Shown piece after piece: positions 25,507 through 34,468 of a DNA stretch of 64,000 nucleotides. The position numbers were made by a program, and so were the translations under genes. Position 1 is the first letter of the stretch; each line of letters starts with the position of its first letter. The DNA is from DASZQY01 sp036511595 (GTDB taxonomy: Bacteria > Pseudomonadota > Alphaproteobacteria > Rhizobiales > Kaistiaceae): NCBI GenBank assembly GCA_036511595.1, contig DATCBY010000072.1, positions 1 to 64,000 of the forward strand. The letters are read 5' to 3'. Under the pieces are notes generated by a model. That model saw only the letters and a program-made list of their open reading frames with translations, was not told the DNA's origin and searched no databases.

Positions 25507-26991
25507 ATGGCAACGCAATATGACTCCCGAATGGCTGAGGTGCGCACCAACCGTAGGCTTGCGGCAATTCTTGCGGCTGATGTCGCGGGGTACAGCCGTC
25601 TGATGGGGGTAGACGAGGAGGGAACTCTGGCCCGCCTCACGGCTCACCGGCGCGAACTGTTCGATCCCGCCATCGCGAGGCACCGCGGCCGCATCGTGAA
25701 GACCACCGGTGACGGCCTGCTCGCCGAGTTTTCGAGCGTCGTCGATGCGGTGCGCTGCGCCGCCGAGGTTCAGGCCGGCATGGCCGAACGCAACGCCGCC
25801 AGCGACACACCACGCCTCGAATTCCGCATCGGCATTAACGTCGGCGACATCGTCATGCAGGACGACGACATCTTCGGCGACGGCGTCAACATCGCAGCGC
25901 GACTGGAAAGCATCGCCGACCCGGGCGGCATCTGGGTCTCACAGCGCGTGCAGGAAGACGCCGCCGGCAAGACGGGGATGAGGTTCGACGACCTCGGCGA
26001 GCGCGAACTGAAGAACATCGCGCGGCCTGTCCGGGTCTATTCCGTCGATTGGGGCGGCGCCCCGCGTGCTGCCCGCCCCTCGCCGGCGGTGTCCGTGCCG
26101 GTCAAGCCGTCAGTAGCGGTAATGTCGTTCGTCATCATGAGCGGCGACCCGGAGCAGGAATATTTCGCCGATGGCCTCGTCGAGGACTTGATCACCGACC
26201 TCTCCAAGATGCCGGGGTTCTTCGTCATCGCCCGCAATTCCACCTTCGCCTACAAGGGCCACCCCGTGGACATCCGCAAGGTCGCGAAGGAGCTGGGTGT
26301 CCGTTATGTGCTCGAAGGCAGCGTGCGCCGGGCGGCGAACCGAGTGCGCATCAACGGCCAGCTCATCGAAGGCACGTCGGGAAATCACGTCTGGGCGGAA
26401 AAATTCGAGGGTTCCTTCGAAGATATTTTCGATCTGCAGGATCGTCTGACCGAGAGTATCGTCGGCGCCCTCGAACCGACGCTTCGGCGGGCCGAAATCG
26501 AGCGGGCCCGGAGCAAGCGCCCGGACATGCTCGATGCTTACGATTTCTATCTTCGGGCGCTGCCCCACGGCTTCGACAACACACTCGCCGAGATAGCCGA
26601 GGCGATCGGCCTGTTGACGGAGGCGCTACGCCTCGACCCGAATTATGCCGTCGCACATGCGCATGCTTGCTGGTGCTATGAGCAGCGCTGGTTCCGTGGT
26701 GGGTTCAATCCGGAAGATCGAGAGGCGGCGCTGAGGCACGCAGCGCTAGCCATAAGCCCAGGGACCGTGCCCCGCCCGCTCAGGCCACCTTCCGCGCCGA
26801 AAACAAAATCGTCTGCAGCGGCATGCTTCCGGGATCGGCGCCGAACTCCCGGTGCAGCGCGTCCACCGTTGCCTCGAACACCGCCTCCGGATCGATGCCG
26901 CCGCGCGCCCGGATCTGTTCGACGACCGGGTTGCCGTAGATCAACCCGCGGGCAAAGGCGGCCGCGTCCGGAATCGTCTTGTCCAGTTTGA
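25507..26991 (+). CDS. Class III adenylate/guanylate cyclase, C-terminally truncated
   Basis: The open frame gives 494 residues. An N-terminal class III cyclase domain (about 10-190; ILAADVAGYSRLM, TTGDGLLAEF, GDGVNIAARLE) is followed by a TolB-like domain (about 215-330) and the start of a TPR region (about 360-415), the usual rhizobial layout. After about residue 418 (near base 26760) homology stops: the last 75 residues are Arg/Pro-rich and read antisense to the converging methyltransferase gene. The normal TPR tail (some 150 more residues) is missing. The cyclase domain itself looks intact. The start is uncertain: ATG 25507 or 25531, neither with a good ribosome-binding site. Confidence 0.72.
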   Translation: MATQYDSRMAEVRTNRRLAAILAADVAGYSRLMGVDEEGTLARLTAHRRELFDPAIARHRGRIVKTTGDGLLAEFSSVVDAVRCAAEVQAGMAERNAASDTPRLEFRIGINVGDIVMQDDDIFGDGVNIAARLESIADPGGIWVSQRVQEDAAGKTGMRFDDLGERELKNIARPVRVYSVDWGGAPRAARPSPAVSVPVKPSVAVMSFVIMSGDPEQEYFADGLVEDLITDLSKMPGFFVIARNSTFAYKGHPVDIRKVAKELGVRYVLEGSVRRAANRVRINGQLIEGTSGNHVWAEKFEGSFEDIFDLQDRLTESIVGALEPTLRRAEIERARSKRPDMLDAYDFYLRALPHGFDNTLAEIAEAIGLLTEALRLDPNYAVAHAHACWCYEQRWFRGGFNPEDREAALRHAALAISPGTVPRPLRPPSAPKTKSSAAACFRDRRRTPGAARPPLPRTPPPDRCRRAPGSVRRPGCRRSTRGQRRPRPESSCPV

Positions 26992-27595
26992 CGACGGCAA
27001 TTTCGATGTCGGTGAACCCCGCCTCGATTAGCGCAGCCTTGACCGGATCGATCTGGTTCATCGAGAACGGCACGCTGTAGAATTGCGGCGGATCGACCGG
27101 GAAGAAGCGCACGATCACTTCGTTCGTGATGCGCGCGAACGGGTTATAGCGGTGCGCGTCCCAGACGCTGAAGAGATAGCGGCCGCCTGAACTCAGTACC
27201 CGTCGCACCTCGCGATAGGACTTGTCCTTGTCGGGGTAGAACATCACGCCGAACTGGCAGACGACCGTATCGAAGGCGCCGTCGCCAAACGGCAACGCCG
27301 TCGCGTCCGCCGGCTGGAAAGCGACCTTTTCACCTGGCTTGAATTTCTTGCGGGCGATCTCAAGCATCGCTCCGTTGAGGTCGGTCGCCGTCAGGGCGGT
27401 ATCGGCCGGCAGCGCATCACGCAGCGCACGGGTGACGATGCCGGTGCCAGCCGCCGTCTCCAGCACGCGCGACGGATTGCCGGCTGCCGCCCGTGTTGCC
27501 ATGTCGGCGGCATAGTCGACGAAGATCAGCGGCCCCAGCCCCCGGTCGTAGTGCTCGGGGATGCTGCCGACAAATGCCGCCGCGTTGTCGTCCAT
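26780..27595 (-). CDS. Class I SAM-dependent methyltransferase
   Basis: The 271-residue protein has a methyltransferase fold: motif I is VLETAAGTGIVTRAL (about 43-57), then ATDLNGAMLEIA, DATALPFGDGAFDTVVCQFGVMFYPD, and RVLSSGGRYLFSVWD. It is close to the UbiE/COQ5-like group of small-molecule methyltransferases; the acceptor is unknown. Its ATG has AAGG seven bases upstream. The C terminus looks natural (LFSARKVA), so the break that damaged the converging cyclase lies just beyond this gene's stop. Confidence 0.87.
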   Translation of the reverse strand: MDDNAAAFVGSIPEHYDRGLGPLIFVDYAADMATRAAAGNPSRVLETAAGTGIVTRALRDALPADTALTATDLNGAMLEIARKKFKPGEKVAFQPADATALPFGDGAFDTVVCQFGVMFYPDKDKSYREVRRVLSSGGRYLFSVWDAHRYNPFARITNEVIVRFFPVDPPQFYSVPFSMNQIDPVKAALIEAGFTDIEIAVVKLDKTIPDAAAFARGLIYGNPVVEQIRARGGIDPEAVFEATVDALHREFGADPGSMPLQTILFSARKVA

Positions 27596-27639
27596 GACGC
27601 GCCTTTGGTCCAGCAGGGATCGGCGGGTGCGACCCCGCC

Positions 27640-28410
27640 CTAGCCCTTGATCTTGTCCGCCGCCGTCGGCCTGGCCTTGATGGGCAGCGTGTCTTGCTGC
27701 TGCTCCATGATGTCGGCGAGCGGCGTCGTGCCGGCAGTGCCCAGCACGATCACCTTCGTGCGGAGCGGAACGCGGTCGTAAAGGTCGATCACGTCCTGAT
27801 CGAGCATGCGCACGCAGCCGCTCGATGCCGCCTTGCCGATGCTGAGCGGATCGTTGGTGCCGTGGATGCGGTAGAGCGTATCGACGTTGCCCGACCACAG
27901 GTACATGGCGCGGGCGCCGAGCGGATTGCGCGGCCCGCCGTCCTCGCCCTTGGCGAACTGCTTCAGCTTCGGATCACGGTCAACCATGTCGGAAGGCGGG
28001 AACCACTTCGGCCAGTGTTGCTTGTCGCCGACCTGCGCCTCGCCCGACCAGGCGAAACCTTCCTTGCCGACACCGATGCCGTAGCGCATCGCCTTGCCGC
28101 CATCGAGGATGAGGTAGAGGAACCGATCGGCCGGATCGACAACGACGGTTCCCGGATCGCCGGGGATGGACGCGGGGGTATCGACCACCTGCCGCAGGAA
28201 CTGCGGCGGAATCTGTTTGATCGGCGCTGCCGCTACGTTGAAGCCGTCGTCGGTCACCGCGCCATAGAGAACCTTCGGCGGGTCGAGCACCGGCAGCGGC
28301 GTCGGGTTGATCGTGTCGGCGCAGCCGGCGAGTGCCAGCAAGGCGGCGCCCACAAGCGTCGCCTTCAGGACGGGCCCCCGTCCAAATGCTCCGCGCTTGA
28401 ACCAGGCCAT
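27640..28410 (-). CDS. L,D-transpeptidase (YkuD), lipoprotein
   Basis: The 256-residue protein has a lipobox LAGC (Cys30), so it should be anchored to the outer or inner membrane. The YkuD domain follows (about 85-235) with His183 in RIHGTND and the active-site block SSGCVRML, nucleophile Cys199. It forms 3-3 cross-links or tethers lipoproteins in peptidoglycan. The ATG at 28410 has GGAG seven bases upstream; a longer start lies in the DUF2865 gene region. It precedes the methyltransferase gene by 44 bases on the same strand. Confidence 0.92.
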   Translation of the reverse strand: MAWFKRGAFGRGPVLKATLVGAALLALAGCADTINPTPLPVLDPPKVLYGAVTDDGFNVAAAPIKQIPPQFLRQVVDTPASIPGDPGTVVVDPADRFLYLILDGGKAMRYGIGVGKEGFAWSGEAQVGDKQHWPKWFPPSDMVDRDPKLKQFAKGEDGGPRNPLGARAMYLWSGNVDTLYRIHGTNDPLSIGKAASSGCVRMLDQDVIDLYDRVPLRTKVIVLGTAGTTPLADIMEQQQDTLPIKARPTAADKIKG

Positions 28411-28495
28411 GTCGCGACTCCAAAGGGCATGAATCCCGCGATTTGTGGCAGAGGTTGCGGCGCAGCGAAAGGGGGTGGGGCCAGGCCGGTATCTT

Positions 28496-29560
28496 TTACT
28501 GACCATAGTAGTAATTGGGTCCCACTATCCGCACCTTCCGCGGCTCATCGCTGGCCGCAGCCGCAGGACCCGCCTTGGTTACGGGCGTCGGAACGAGCCC
28601 CCCGGCCCGGTCCTCCAGGGTCGCCGGGTCCTCGCCCGCTGCCACTGGTCGAATATTGGGCAATGGCACCGGGCCGCCCTGGTTGCCGGGTGCGATCGGC
28701 GCCCCGGTGATCGGGCTGAGGCTGCCGTCGGCCTGAAACTCTGTGAACGCGGGCGAACCCGCAGCGGCGTGGCAGGTGCAGCTTTTGTCGAATTGGGTGC
28801 GGAAACGGAAGGCGTTGGGAAGCGCCGTGTAGGGTTGGCCGTCGAGCGACACCATCTGGCTGACGTCCTCGCCGGGGTTCTTGTGGGTGTAGAGCACGGC
28901 CTCCGCCCCTGGGCACGCCGCCTGGCAAGTGGCGGCGTCGGCGCTGAACTGGCCGGGTACCGTCGAGAAGCTGATCGGAAAATAGAAGCCGTCGCAGGTA
29001 CGCACGCACAGCGTCCGGTATGTGCCGAAACCGGCGTCGTTTGGCGCATAGTCGTCGGGCGGGCGGAACATGGAGCGATCCCCGAAGAGGCTCGCGAAGA
29101 AACCGCCGCCGTTGTCCTGGACCGCCGCGTCGCCGCCCGGGTAAGCGGAGCCGCAACGGTTGTCGGCGAGCGCCCGCATCAGGTCGCTGTGCTGGTTGGC
29201 GAGCGTGTACGGGTCGCCGCCCATCTGCGCCCGCTCCGACATCAGGCGCTGCTCGTTGGCCTGCATCTGGCCGATAGTCGCCAGCAACCTGCCGCATTTC
29301 GGATCGGGCGTCGGCTTGAAGAACAGGAAGCCGCCAAGGCACCCGGCCCGCCGCGCCTCCGCCATCGCCCGATCGATCTGGTCTCCCTGCTGGCCAATCG
29401 GCGCGTCATACTGGCGCGGGTCGCCGCCGCCGGCGCTGCCGCGATCGATCTGGGCGAGCTGCGCTTCAAGATCGACGCAGATATTTTGCTGCGCCTGCGT
29501 CGCGCCCGACACCAGCACTGCGAGCAGCGTGACGCACGCGCCGAAATATGCCGTCCGCAT
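28496..29560 (-). CDS. DUF2865-domain exported protein
   Basis: The 354-residue protein has a signal peptide (ending TQAQ near 24), an N-terminal helical part with Gln- and Arg-rich sequence, and the Cys-rich DUF2865 domain (about 150-270) with YRTLCVRTCDGFYFPIS, CQAACPG and DKSCTC. The domain is common and mostly restricted to Hyphomicrobiales; function is unknown, but paired Cys suggest a disulfide-bonded periplasmic protein. The C-terminal 90 residues are Pro/Ala/Gly-rich. The same-strand L,D-transpeptidase follows after 85 bases. Confidence 0.85.
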   Translation of the reverse strand: MRTAYFGACVTLLAVLVSGATQAQQNICVDLEAQLAQIDRGSAGGGDPRQYDAPIGQQGDQIDRAMAEARRAGCLGGFLFFKPTPDPKCGRLLATIGQMQANEQRLMSERAQMGGDPYTLANQHSDLMRALADNRCGSAYPGGDAAVQDNGGGFFASLFGDRSMFRPPDDYAPNDAGFGTYRTLCVRTCDGFYFPISFSTVPGQFSADAATCQAACPGAEAVLYTHKNPGEDVSQMVSLDGQPYTALPNAFRFRTQFDKSCTCHAAAGSPAFTEFQADGSLSPITGAPIAPGNQGGPVPLPNIRPVAAGEDPATLEDRAGGLVPTPVTKAGPAAAASDEPRKVRIVGPNYYYGQ

Positions 29561-29654
29561 GCCATGTTCCAGCGGCGTAGAACGCATCTCCGCCGCGTGC
29601 CGCGCCCGTGTGTAACCCCCGCGCATCGAATTATGCGGGCTCGCGTGACTCGCG

Positions 29655-30464
29655 TCAAACAGCGGCGGCACGGCGCGATACGGCGATCGCCACGAAGTAT
29701 ACCAGCGCCGACAGGGCGGTGATGCAGAAGCTCGTCGGCCAGTCGGTATAGAACGCGATCGTTATGCCGATCCACGCCTCCGCCACCGCAAGTACCACCG
29801 CAAGTACGAGGCCGCTGCGCAGGCCCGTCGTCAGCCGCTCGGCCGCCGCCGCCGGCCCGACCATCAGCGTGAACACGAGCAGTATCCCGACGATCTGCAC
29901 GGACGCCGATACGGTAAGTGCGACGATCGCCATGAACAGTACGCCGACGGTACGCAGCGATACGCCCTTGGCCTCGGCAAGCTCCGGCTGCAGCGAAGAG
30001 AACAGCAGTGGACGGCTGATGATGGCGAGCGCCACGAGCGTCACGACGCCCAGTATGACCAGCGTACGCAGTGTACCGGCGTCGACGGCCAGCACATTGC
30101 CGAACAGGAGCGCCGTCGCCTGCGTCGCGAACGATGTGTAGAAATGCAGGAACAGGAGGCCAAACCCCAGCGATACGGCGAGGACAACGCCTATCGCCAC
30201 GTCTCTCCCGCTCAGCCTATCTCCGAGCAGACCCATGCCGACGCCGGCTGCCACGGTCAGCACGATCATCCCCCATAGCGGCGATATACCGATCAGTCCC
30301 GCCGCCGTAGCGCCCGCGAATCCGACGTGCGACAGCGCATGTCCCGCAAATGTCTGGCCGCGGCCGACCAGAAAAACGCCAACGATTCCAGCCACTACCG
30401 CGACGACCCCGCTCGCCGCGAAGGCGGTACGCATGAAATCGTAGTCAAGCATGTTCATGGCCAT
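29655..30464 (-). CDS. znuB: Zinc ABC transporter permease
   Basis: The 269-residue integral membrane protein has about eight hydrophobic helices and the family segments HALSHVGFAGA and VQIVGILLVFTLMVGPAAAA. It forms the channel through which ZnuA-delivered zinc crosses the inner membrane, driven by ZnuC. The ATG at 30464 overlaps the znuC 3' end by 20 bases; in-frame ATGs at 30458 and 30452 are other possible starts. It is the last gene of the znuA-znuC-znuB operon. Confidence 0.92.
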   Translation of the reverse strand: MAMNMLDYDFMRTAFAASGVVAVVAGIVGVFLVGRGQTFAGHALSHVGFAGATAAGLIGISPLWGMIVLTVAAGVGMGLLGDRLSGRDVAIGVVLAVSLGFGLLFLHFYTSFATQATALLFGNVLAVDAGTLRTLVILGVVTLVALAIISRPLLFSSLQPELAEAKGVSLRTVGVLFMAIVALTVSASVQIVGILLVFTLMVGPAAAAERLTTGLRSGLVLAVVLAVAEAWIGITIAFYTDWPTSFCITALSALVYFVAIAVSRRAAAV

Positions 30465-31254
30465 GCCCGTGCATGTGCGCGTCCATGCCGACCGCGCCTC
30501 CCTCAGACAATACGAAGATGTGACGGCCCGTACGGATGACCTCTATGGACGTGCCATAGAGCCGGGACAGGACCGGTACGGTAATAACCTCGTCCGTAGT
30601 CCCGAGCGCCGCCTGCCCGTTGCCGAGGTAGAGCACACGGTCGATCGAACCGAGCAGCTGGTTCAATTCATGCGCACTGAACAGGATCGTCATCTTCATC
30701 TCGCGGCACAACCGCGCCGCCAGCTCGATGACCACGTGCTGGTGCCGCGCGTCGAGGCTGATGAGCGGCTCATCGAGCAGCAATATGCGCGGCTTGCCGA
30801 GCAATGCCTGCGCGAACAACAGACGCTGGCGCTCGCCCCCCGACATTTCCGAGATCGGCCGCCGCGCAAGCTCCTCGGCGCCGACAATGGCAAGGCAAGA
30901 CTCGAGTTCACGCCGGTCGGCGGCGCTTCGCCACGGCAGACCGAAGCGCTGGCCGTTGATGGAACTCGCGATGAACTCGTAACCGGTGAGACGTAGGTCA
31001 GGCGGGATCGTGCGCACCTGCGGCAGATAGCCGAGGGCCGGATTACCGCGAGCGGCTGGCTGTTCCAAGACGCGAATGGCGCCTGACGTGGGCCGAACGA
31101 GGCCAAGGATCGCCCGCATCAGCGTCGTCTTGCCGGCGCCGTTCGGCCCGAGAACGCCGATAAATTCTCCTTCGCCGATGGTGAGCGAAATATCCGCAAG
31201 GATCGTCTTGCCGCCGAGAGCGAGCGTGACGCGGTCGACGGCGATTGCGCTCAC
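30445..31254 (-). CDS. znuC: Zinc ABC transporter ATP-binding protein with His-rich tail
   Basis: The 269-residue ATPase has Walker A GPNGAGKTT (near 37-45), Q-loop LPQVRTIPPDL, signature MSGGERQR and Walker B ILLLDEP. It powers zinc uptake with ZnuB. Its start is a GTG whose last two bases lie in the stop of znuA (GTGA, 4-base overlap), so it is translationally coupled. The C terminus is a short His cluster (DAHMHGHGHEHA) that could bind zinc and sense or buffer it; this tail overlaps the beginning of znuB. Confidence 0.92.
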   Translation of the reverse strand: MSAIAVDRVTLALGGKTILADISLTIGEGEFIGVLGPNGAGKTTLMRAILGLVRPTSGAIRVLEQPAARGNPALGYLPQVRTIPPDLRLTGYEFIASSINGQRFGLPWRSAADRRELESCLAIVGAEELARRPISEMSGGERQRLLFAQALLGKPRILLLDEPLISLDARHQHVVIELAARLCREMKMTILFSAHELNQLLGSIDRVLYLGNGQAALGTTDEVITVPVLSRLYGTSIEVIRTGRHIFVLSEGGAVGMDAHMHGHGHEHA

Positions 31255-32120
31255 GAAGACGAGCCCGCAAGGGCCTTCTCGGTGGCGTCGAGCTGGGTCA
31301 GCATCCACGCCGTAAAACTCTTGACGGCGGGTTGGGTTTCGCTGACCCCGACTACCGGGACATTCGCCGCATTGGCGATCTTGAGCAGTCGCTCGGTGAG
31401 CGGATCCGTGACCTGATTGTTGTAGAAGAATACCTTGACCTTGCGGCCTTTAAGATCGGCTTCCATCGCTGCAGTATCGCGGGCGCTGGGTTCGGTGTCG
31501 TTCATGACGGCGAGCTGGAAGCGCTCGTTGCGCATCTTGAGGCCGAGCGCGGCCGCCATATAACCGAATACCGGCTCGGTCGCCGTCACCTCGACGCCAC
31601 CGAACCGCGTGCGGATAACGGCGACCTTGTCGGCAATTTGCTGAAGGGACGCATCGAGCCGCTTGAGATTGTTGTCGTACTCGACCGTGTTGGCTGGATC
31701 GATCGCATCGAGAGATATGGCAAGTGCACTCGCGACCGCCGGCATGGTGGCCGGATCGTACCAGAGATGCGGATTGTCGCCGGCTCTCTTGCCAACGAGG
31801 TCCGCCGCGACGATCGTCGCACGGTCGGCTTCGGAATTCGCCGAAAGCAGCTTCGCCACCCAAGGGTCGTAGTCGGCGCCGTTGAGGACCACGATTCTTG
31901 CCGCGGCAAGATCCCGCGCGATCGATGGGCTTGCCTCGAAGAGGTGCGGATCCTCATCGGGATTGTTGAGAATGGAACTCACGCTGACGTGCGCGCCGCC
32001 AACCGCAGCCGCGATATCCCCATAGAAGTTTTCTGCCGCCACGATACGGATCGGATCGGCTGCCCAAGCCGGACGCGCGGCGATGCAAGCGAAGGCAAGA
32101 GCGGCGACAAGGCGCTTCAT
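31251..32120 (-). CDS. znuA: Zinc/manganese-binding periplasmic protein (ZnuA/TroA family)
   Basis: The 289-residue cluster A-1 solute-binding protein has a signal peptide (ending AWA near 20) and two lobes. Metal ligand candidates are His in DEDPHLFE (near 59), His in NPHLWYD (near 117) and an acidic residue near the C terminus. The His-rich loop typical of many ZnuA proteins is absent, so manganese cannot be excluded, but the Zur-like operator upstream and the order znuA-znuC-znuB favour zinc. It is the first gene of the operon. Confidence 0.88.
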   Translation of the reverse strand: MKRLVAALAFACIAARPAWAADPIRIVAAENFYGDIAAAVGGAHVSVSSILNNPDEDPHLFEASPSIARDLAAARIVVLNGADYDPWVAKLLSANSEADRATIVAADLVGKRAGDNPHLWYDPATMPAVASALAISLDAIDPANTVEYDNNLKRLDASLQQIADKVAVIRTRFGGVEVTATEPVFGYMAAALGLKMRNERFQLAVMNDTEPSARDTAAMEADLKGRKVKVFFYNNQVTDPLTERLLKIANAANVPVVGVSETQPAVKSFTAWMLTQLDATEKALAGSSS

Positions 32121-32153
32121 GTCCCGGCAAAACCTCCAAAATGGTGCGGGCTC

Positions 32154-32176
32154 GAAATGTTATAACATTACATTTC
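32154..32176. promoter_or_regulatory. Zur-type operator upstream of znuA
   Basis: A 23-bp inverted repeat has a perfect core ATGTTATAACAT (32157-32168) and matching outer arms GAAATGT and ACATTTC. It lies 34 bases before the znuA start in an otherwise GC-rich region. It fits the palindromic AT-rich sites of the zinc repressor Zur in alphaproteobacteria; Zur with zinc would shut the znu operon. No zur gene is in the window. Confidence 0.7.
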
Positions 32177-32235
32177 GAAGGTGAGCAACGCTCCGCGGTG
32201 TCGCCAAGTCAGCGCTGGGCGCGAGCCTGAAATGA

Positions 32236-32451
32236 CTAGAGTGGAAACTGCCCGCGCCCGGCCTCTTCCAGTGCGCGGCGGTCGCAGGCTGCCGTTGCAA
32301 TGCCCGCATCATCGAGACCGATCAGGAAGGCATTGATGCGGCGCCGTGGCGGAACTTCGCGAACGGCGATGAGGCGCGCAACGGCGCGGCGAGTGATACT
32401 GCGCGAAGGAATGGCTCGGCACCCGACGTCGCTGAGGATTGAGGTGGCCAT
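32236..32451 (-). CDS. Possible small hypothetical protein
   Basis: This 71-codon frame lies in the roughly 470-base gap between the Zur site and the aminopeptidase P gene. A GGAG lies about ten bases before the ATG. The product is basic in its first half (SRSITRRAVARLI, PPRRR) with no signal peptide or recognisable domain. The competing plus-strand frame looks less protein-like. Nothing else is seen in this gap; the promoter of the aminopeptidase gene must lie at its right end. Confidence 0.35.
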   Translation of the reverse strand: MATSILSDVGCRAIPSRSITRRAVARLIAVREVPPRRRINAFLIGLDDAGIATAACDRRALEEAGRGQFPL

Positions 32452-32647
32452 GACAAGTGCTCCGCTCGACTCGTGCTCCTCCGCTCCCTACCTACCCCGC
32501 ACGGACTCGGTAGAGTACCGGCCTGAAAGACATGCCAGCCCTCTGGATATTGCATCGCGTCATAAAATTGTTGCAGTGCCACATTATCGCCGCGATCCTT
32601 AACGCGATGGCGTTGTTCGCACCGCTCCTCCCCTTTAGAACCGGACC

Positions 32648-34465
32648 ATGAACGGACCATCGGCCGACTCGTCTTCCGCCCGCCTGCTCCGGCTGCGCGA
32701 GGCGCTGGTCGCAATGGAGTTGAGTGGCTTCATCGTTCCCCACGCAGACGAGCATCAGAGCGAATATCTTCCCACTTCCGCCGAGAGGCTGGCGTGGCTG
32801 ACCGGCTTCAACGGCTCGGCCGGAACCGCCATCGTGCTCGGCGACAAGGCGGCCCTCTTTGTCGACGGGCGCTACACCACCCAAGCGGCGCAGCAGGTCG
32901 ACGACAAGAACTTCGAAGTCCAGCACCTTGTCGAGAATCCGCCATCGAAGTGGTTGGCGACAAACCTGCGCCGTGGCGATCGGCTGGGCTACGATCCCTG
33001 GTTGATGACCATTGCTGAAGTGCGCCGCCTGGCCGAGACCTGCCGTTCGGCCGGTGCAGACTTCGTCGCGGTCGCTCAAAATCCGATCGATGCCCTGTGG
33101 GCCGACCGGCCAGCACCGCCTCTGGCGCAGGTCTGGTTGCAACCGGTTGCCTTCGCGGGCGAAGAAGCATCGACGAAGATCGCGCGGCTGCAGGCGGGGC
33201 TCGTTGAAAAACAGATCGATGCGGCGGTCCTGACCCAGGCGGATTCCATCGCCTGGCTGCTCAACATCCGTGGCGGCGACGTCGCGCATAACCCGGTACC
33301 GCTTTCGTTCGCGTTGCTGCCCGCAACAGGCAAGCCGCAAATTTTCGTCGACGCCCGCAAGCTCTCCAACAGCGTGCGGGCGGCCCTTTCCGAAATCGCC
33401 GAACCGCGTGAACCCGACGAGCTCTTGATGGCGCTTCGCGATCTCGGCAAGCGGCAGGCGAAAGTACTAGTCGATGCGAGCAGCGCCAGCGAAGCGATCG
33501 CCGGCGCCTTGCGCGTGGCAGGGGGAACGTTGATCGAGGGCAGCGACCCGGTTGTCCTGCCGCGAGCCCGCAAGAACGCCGCCGAGATCGCCGGCTCGCG
33601 TCGCGCGCACATCCGCGACGGAGCAGCAATGGTGCGCTTTCTTGCATGGCTCGACCGCGAAGCCGCGAGCGGGAAATACGACGAGATCGCCGTGGCCGAG
33701 AAGCTACGCGCCTTCCGCGCCGAGACGGCTCGACAGGACGGATCGGAACTTGTCGATCTCTCCTTCGACACGATCTCGGGTGCCGGGCCGGACGGCGCCA
33801 TCATCCACTACCGGGTAACACCGGAAACCACGCGCAAGCTGGCACCCGGCGAACTCTACCTCGTCGATTCGGGCGCCCAGTACCGCGACGGCACCACGGA
33901 TATCACGCGCACCATTGCGATCGGCACGCCGACGGCGGAAATGCGCGACCACTTCACCCGCGTCCTCAAGGGGCATATTGCCATCGCCACCGCCCGCTTC
34001 CCGGTCGGCGCCAGCGGAGCGCAACTCGACACGCTCGCGCGCGCGGCGCTGTGGCAGGCGGGCCTCGACTTCGACCACGGCACCGGCCACGGCGTCGGCT
34101 CGTTCCTCTCCGTGCATGAAGGCCCGGCGCGCATCTCCAAGCTCGGCACCGTGCCGCTCGAACCGGGCATGATCCTCTCCAACGAACCCGGCTACTATAA
34201 GGTCGGCGCCTACGGCATTCGCATCGAAAACCTGGTGCTGGTATCGCCACCGGAGGCAATTCCGGGCGGCGACCGGCCGATGCTGTCGTTCGAGACATTT
34301 TCACTGGCACCTATCGACCGGCGGCTGATCCAGCCGGCCCTCCTCGATGCCGGCGAAATCGGCTGGCTCGACGCCTACCACGCGCGGCTGCAGCCGGAGC
34401 TTGGGCGGCTACTGGATGCGGATGAAAATGCATGGCTGGCGTGGGCGAGCGAGCCGATCAGGTAG
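32648..34465 (+). CDS. pepP: Xaa-Pro aminopeptidase (aminopeptidase P)
   Basis: The 605-residue protein is the long, three-domain form of aminopeptidase P: two creatinase-like domains (about 10-150 and 160-310) and the M24 catalytic domain (about 320-540), then a C-terminal helix segment. Metal ligands are the Asp of YLVDSGAQY and of GTTDITR, His in DHGTGHGVG, and the Glu pair of LSNEPGYY and IRIENLV. It removes an N-terminal residue before proline in the cytoplasm. It converges on ligA with only three bases between the stops. Confidence 0.93.
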   Translation: MNGPSADSSSARLLRLREALVAMELSGFIVPHADEHQSEYLPTSAERLAWLTGFNGSAGTAIVLGDKAALFVDGRYTTQAAQQVDDKNFEVQHLVENPPSKWLATNLRRGDRLGYDPWLMTIAEVRRLAETCRSAGADFVAVAQNPIDALWADRPAPPLAQVWLQPVAFAGEEASTKIARLQAGLVEKQIDAAVLTQADSIAWLLNIRGGDVAHNPVPLSFALLPATGKPQIFVDARKLSNSVRAALSEIAEPREPDELLMALRDLGKRQAKVLVDASSASEAIAGALRVAGGTLIEGSDPVVLPRARKNAAEIAGSRRAHIRDGAAMVRFLAWLDREAASGKYDEIAVAEKLRAFRAETARQDGSELVDLSFDTISGAGPDGAIIHYRVTPETTRKLAPGELYLVDSGAQYRDGTTDITRTIAIGTPTAEMRDHFTRVLKGHIAIATARFPVGASGAQLDTLARAALWQAGLDFDHGTGHGVGSFLSVHEGPARISKLGTVPLEPGMILSNEPGYYKVGAYGIRIENLVLVSPPEAIPGGDRPMLSFETFSLAPIDRRLIQPALLDAGEIGWLDAYHARLQPELGRLLDADENAWLAWASEPIR

Positions 34466-34468
34466 TTC

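Noticed and set aside
32300..32602. 100-codon plus-strand open frame between znuA and pepP
   Set aside because: It has no ribosome-binding site and its composition is that of a shadow frame; the opposite-strand frame is slightly better.
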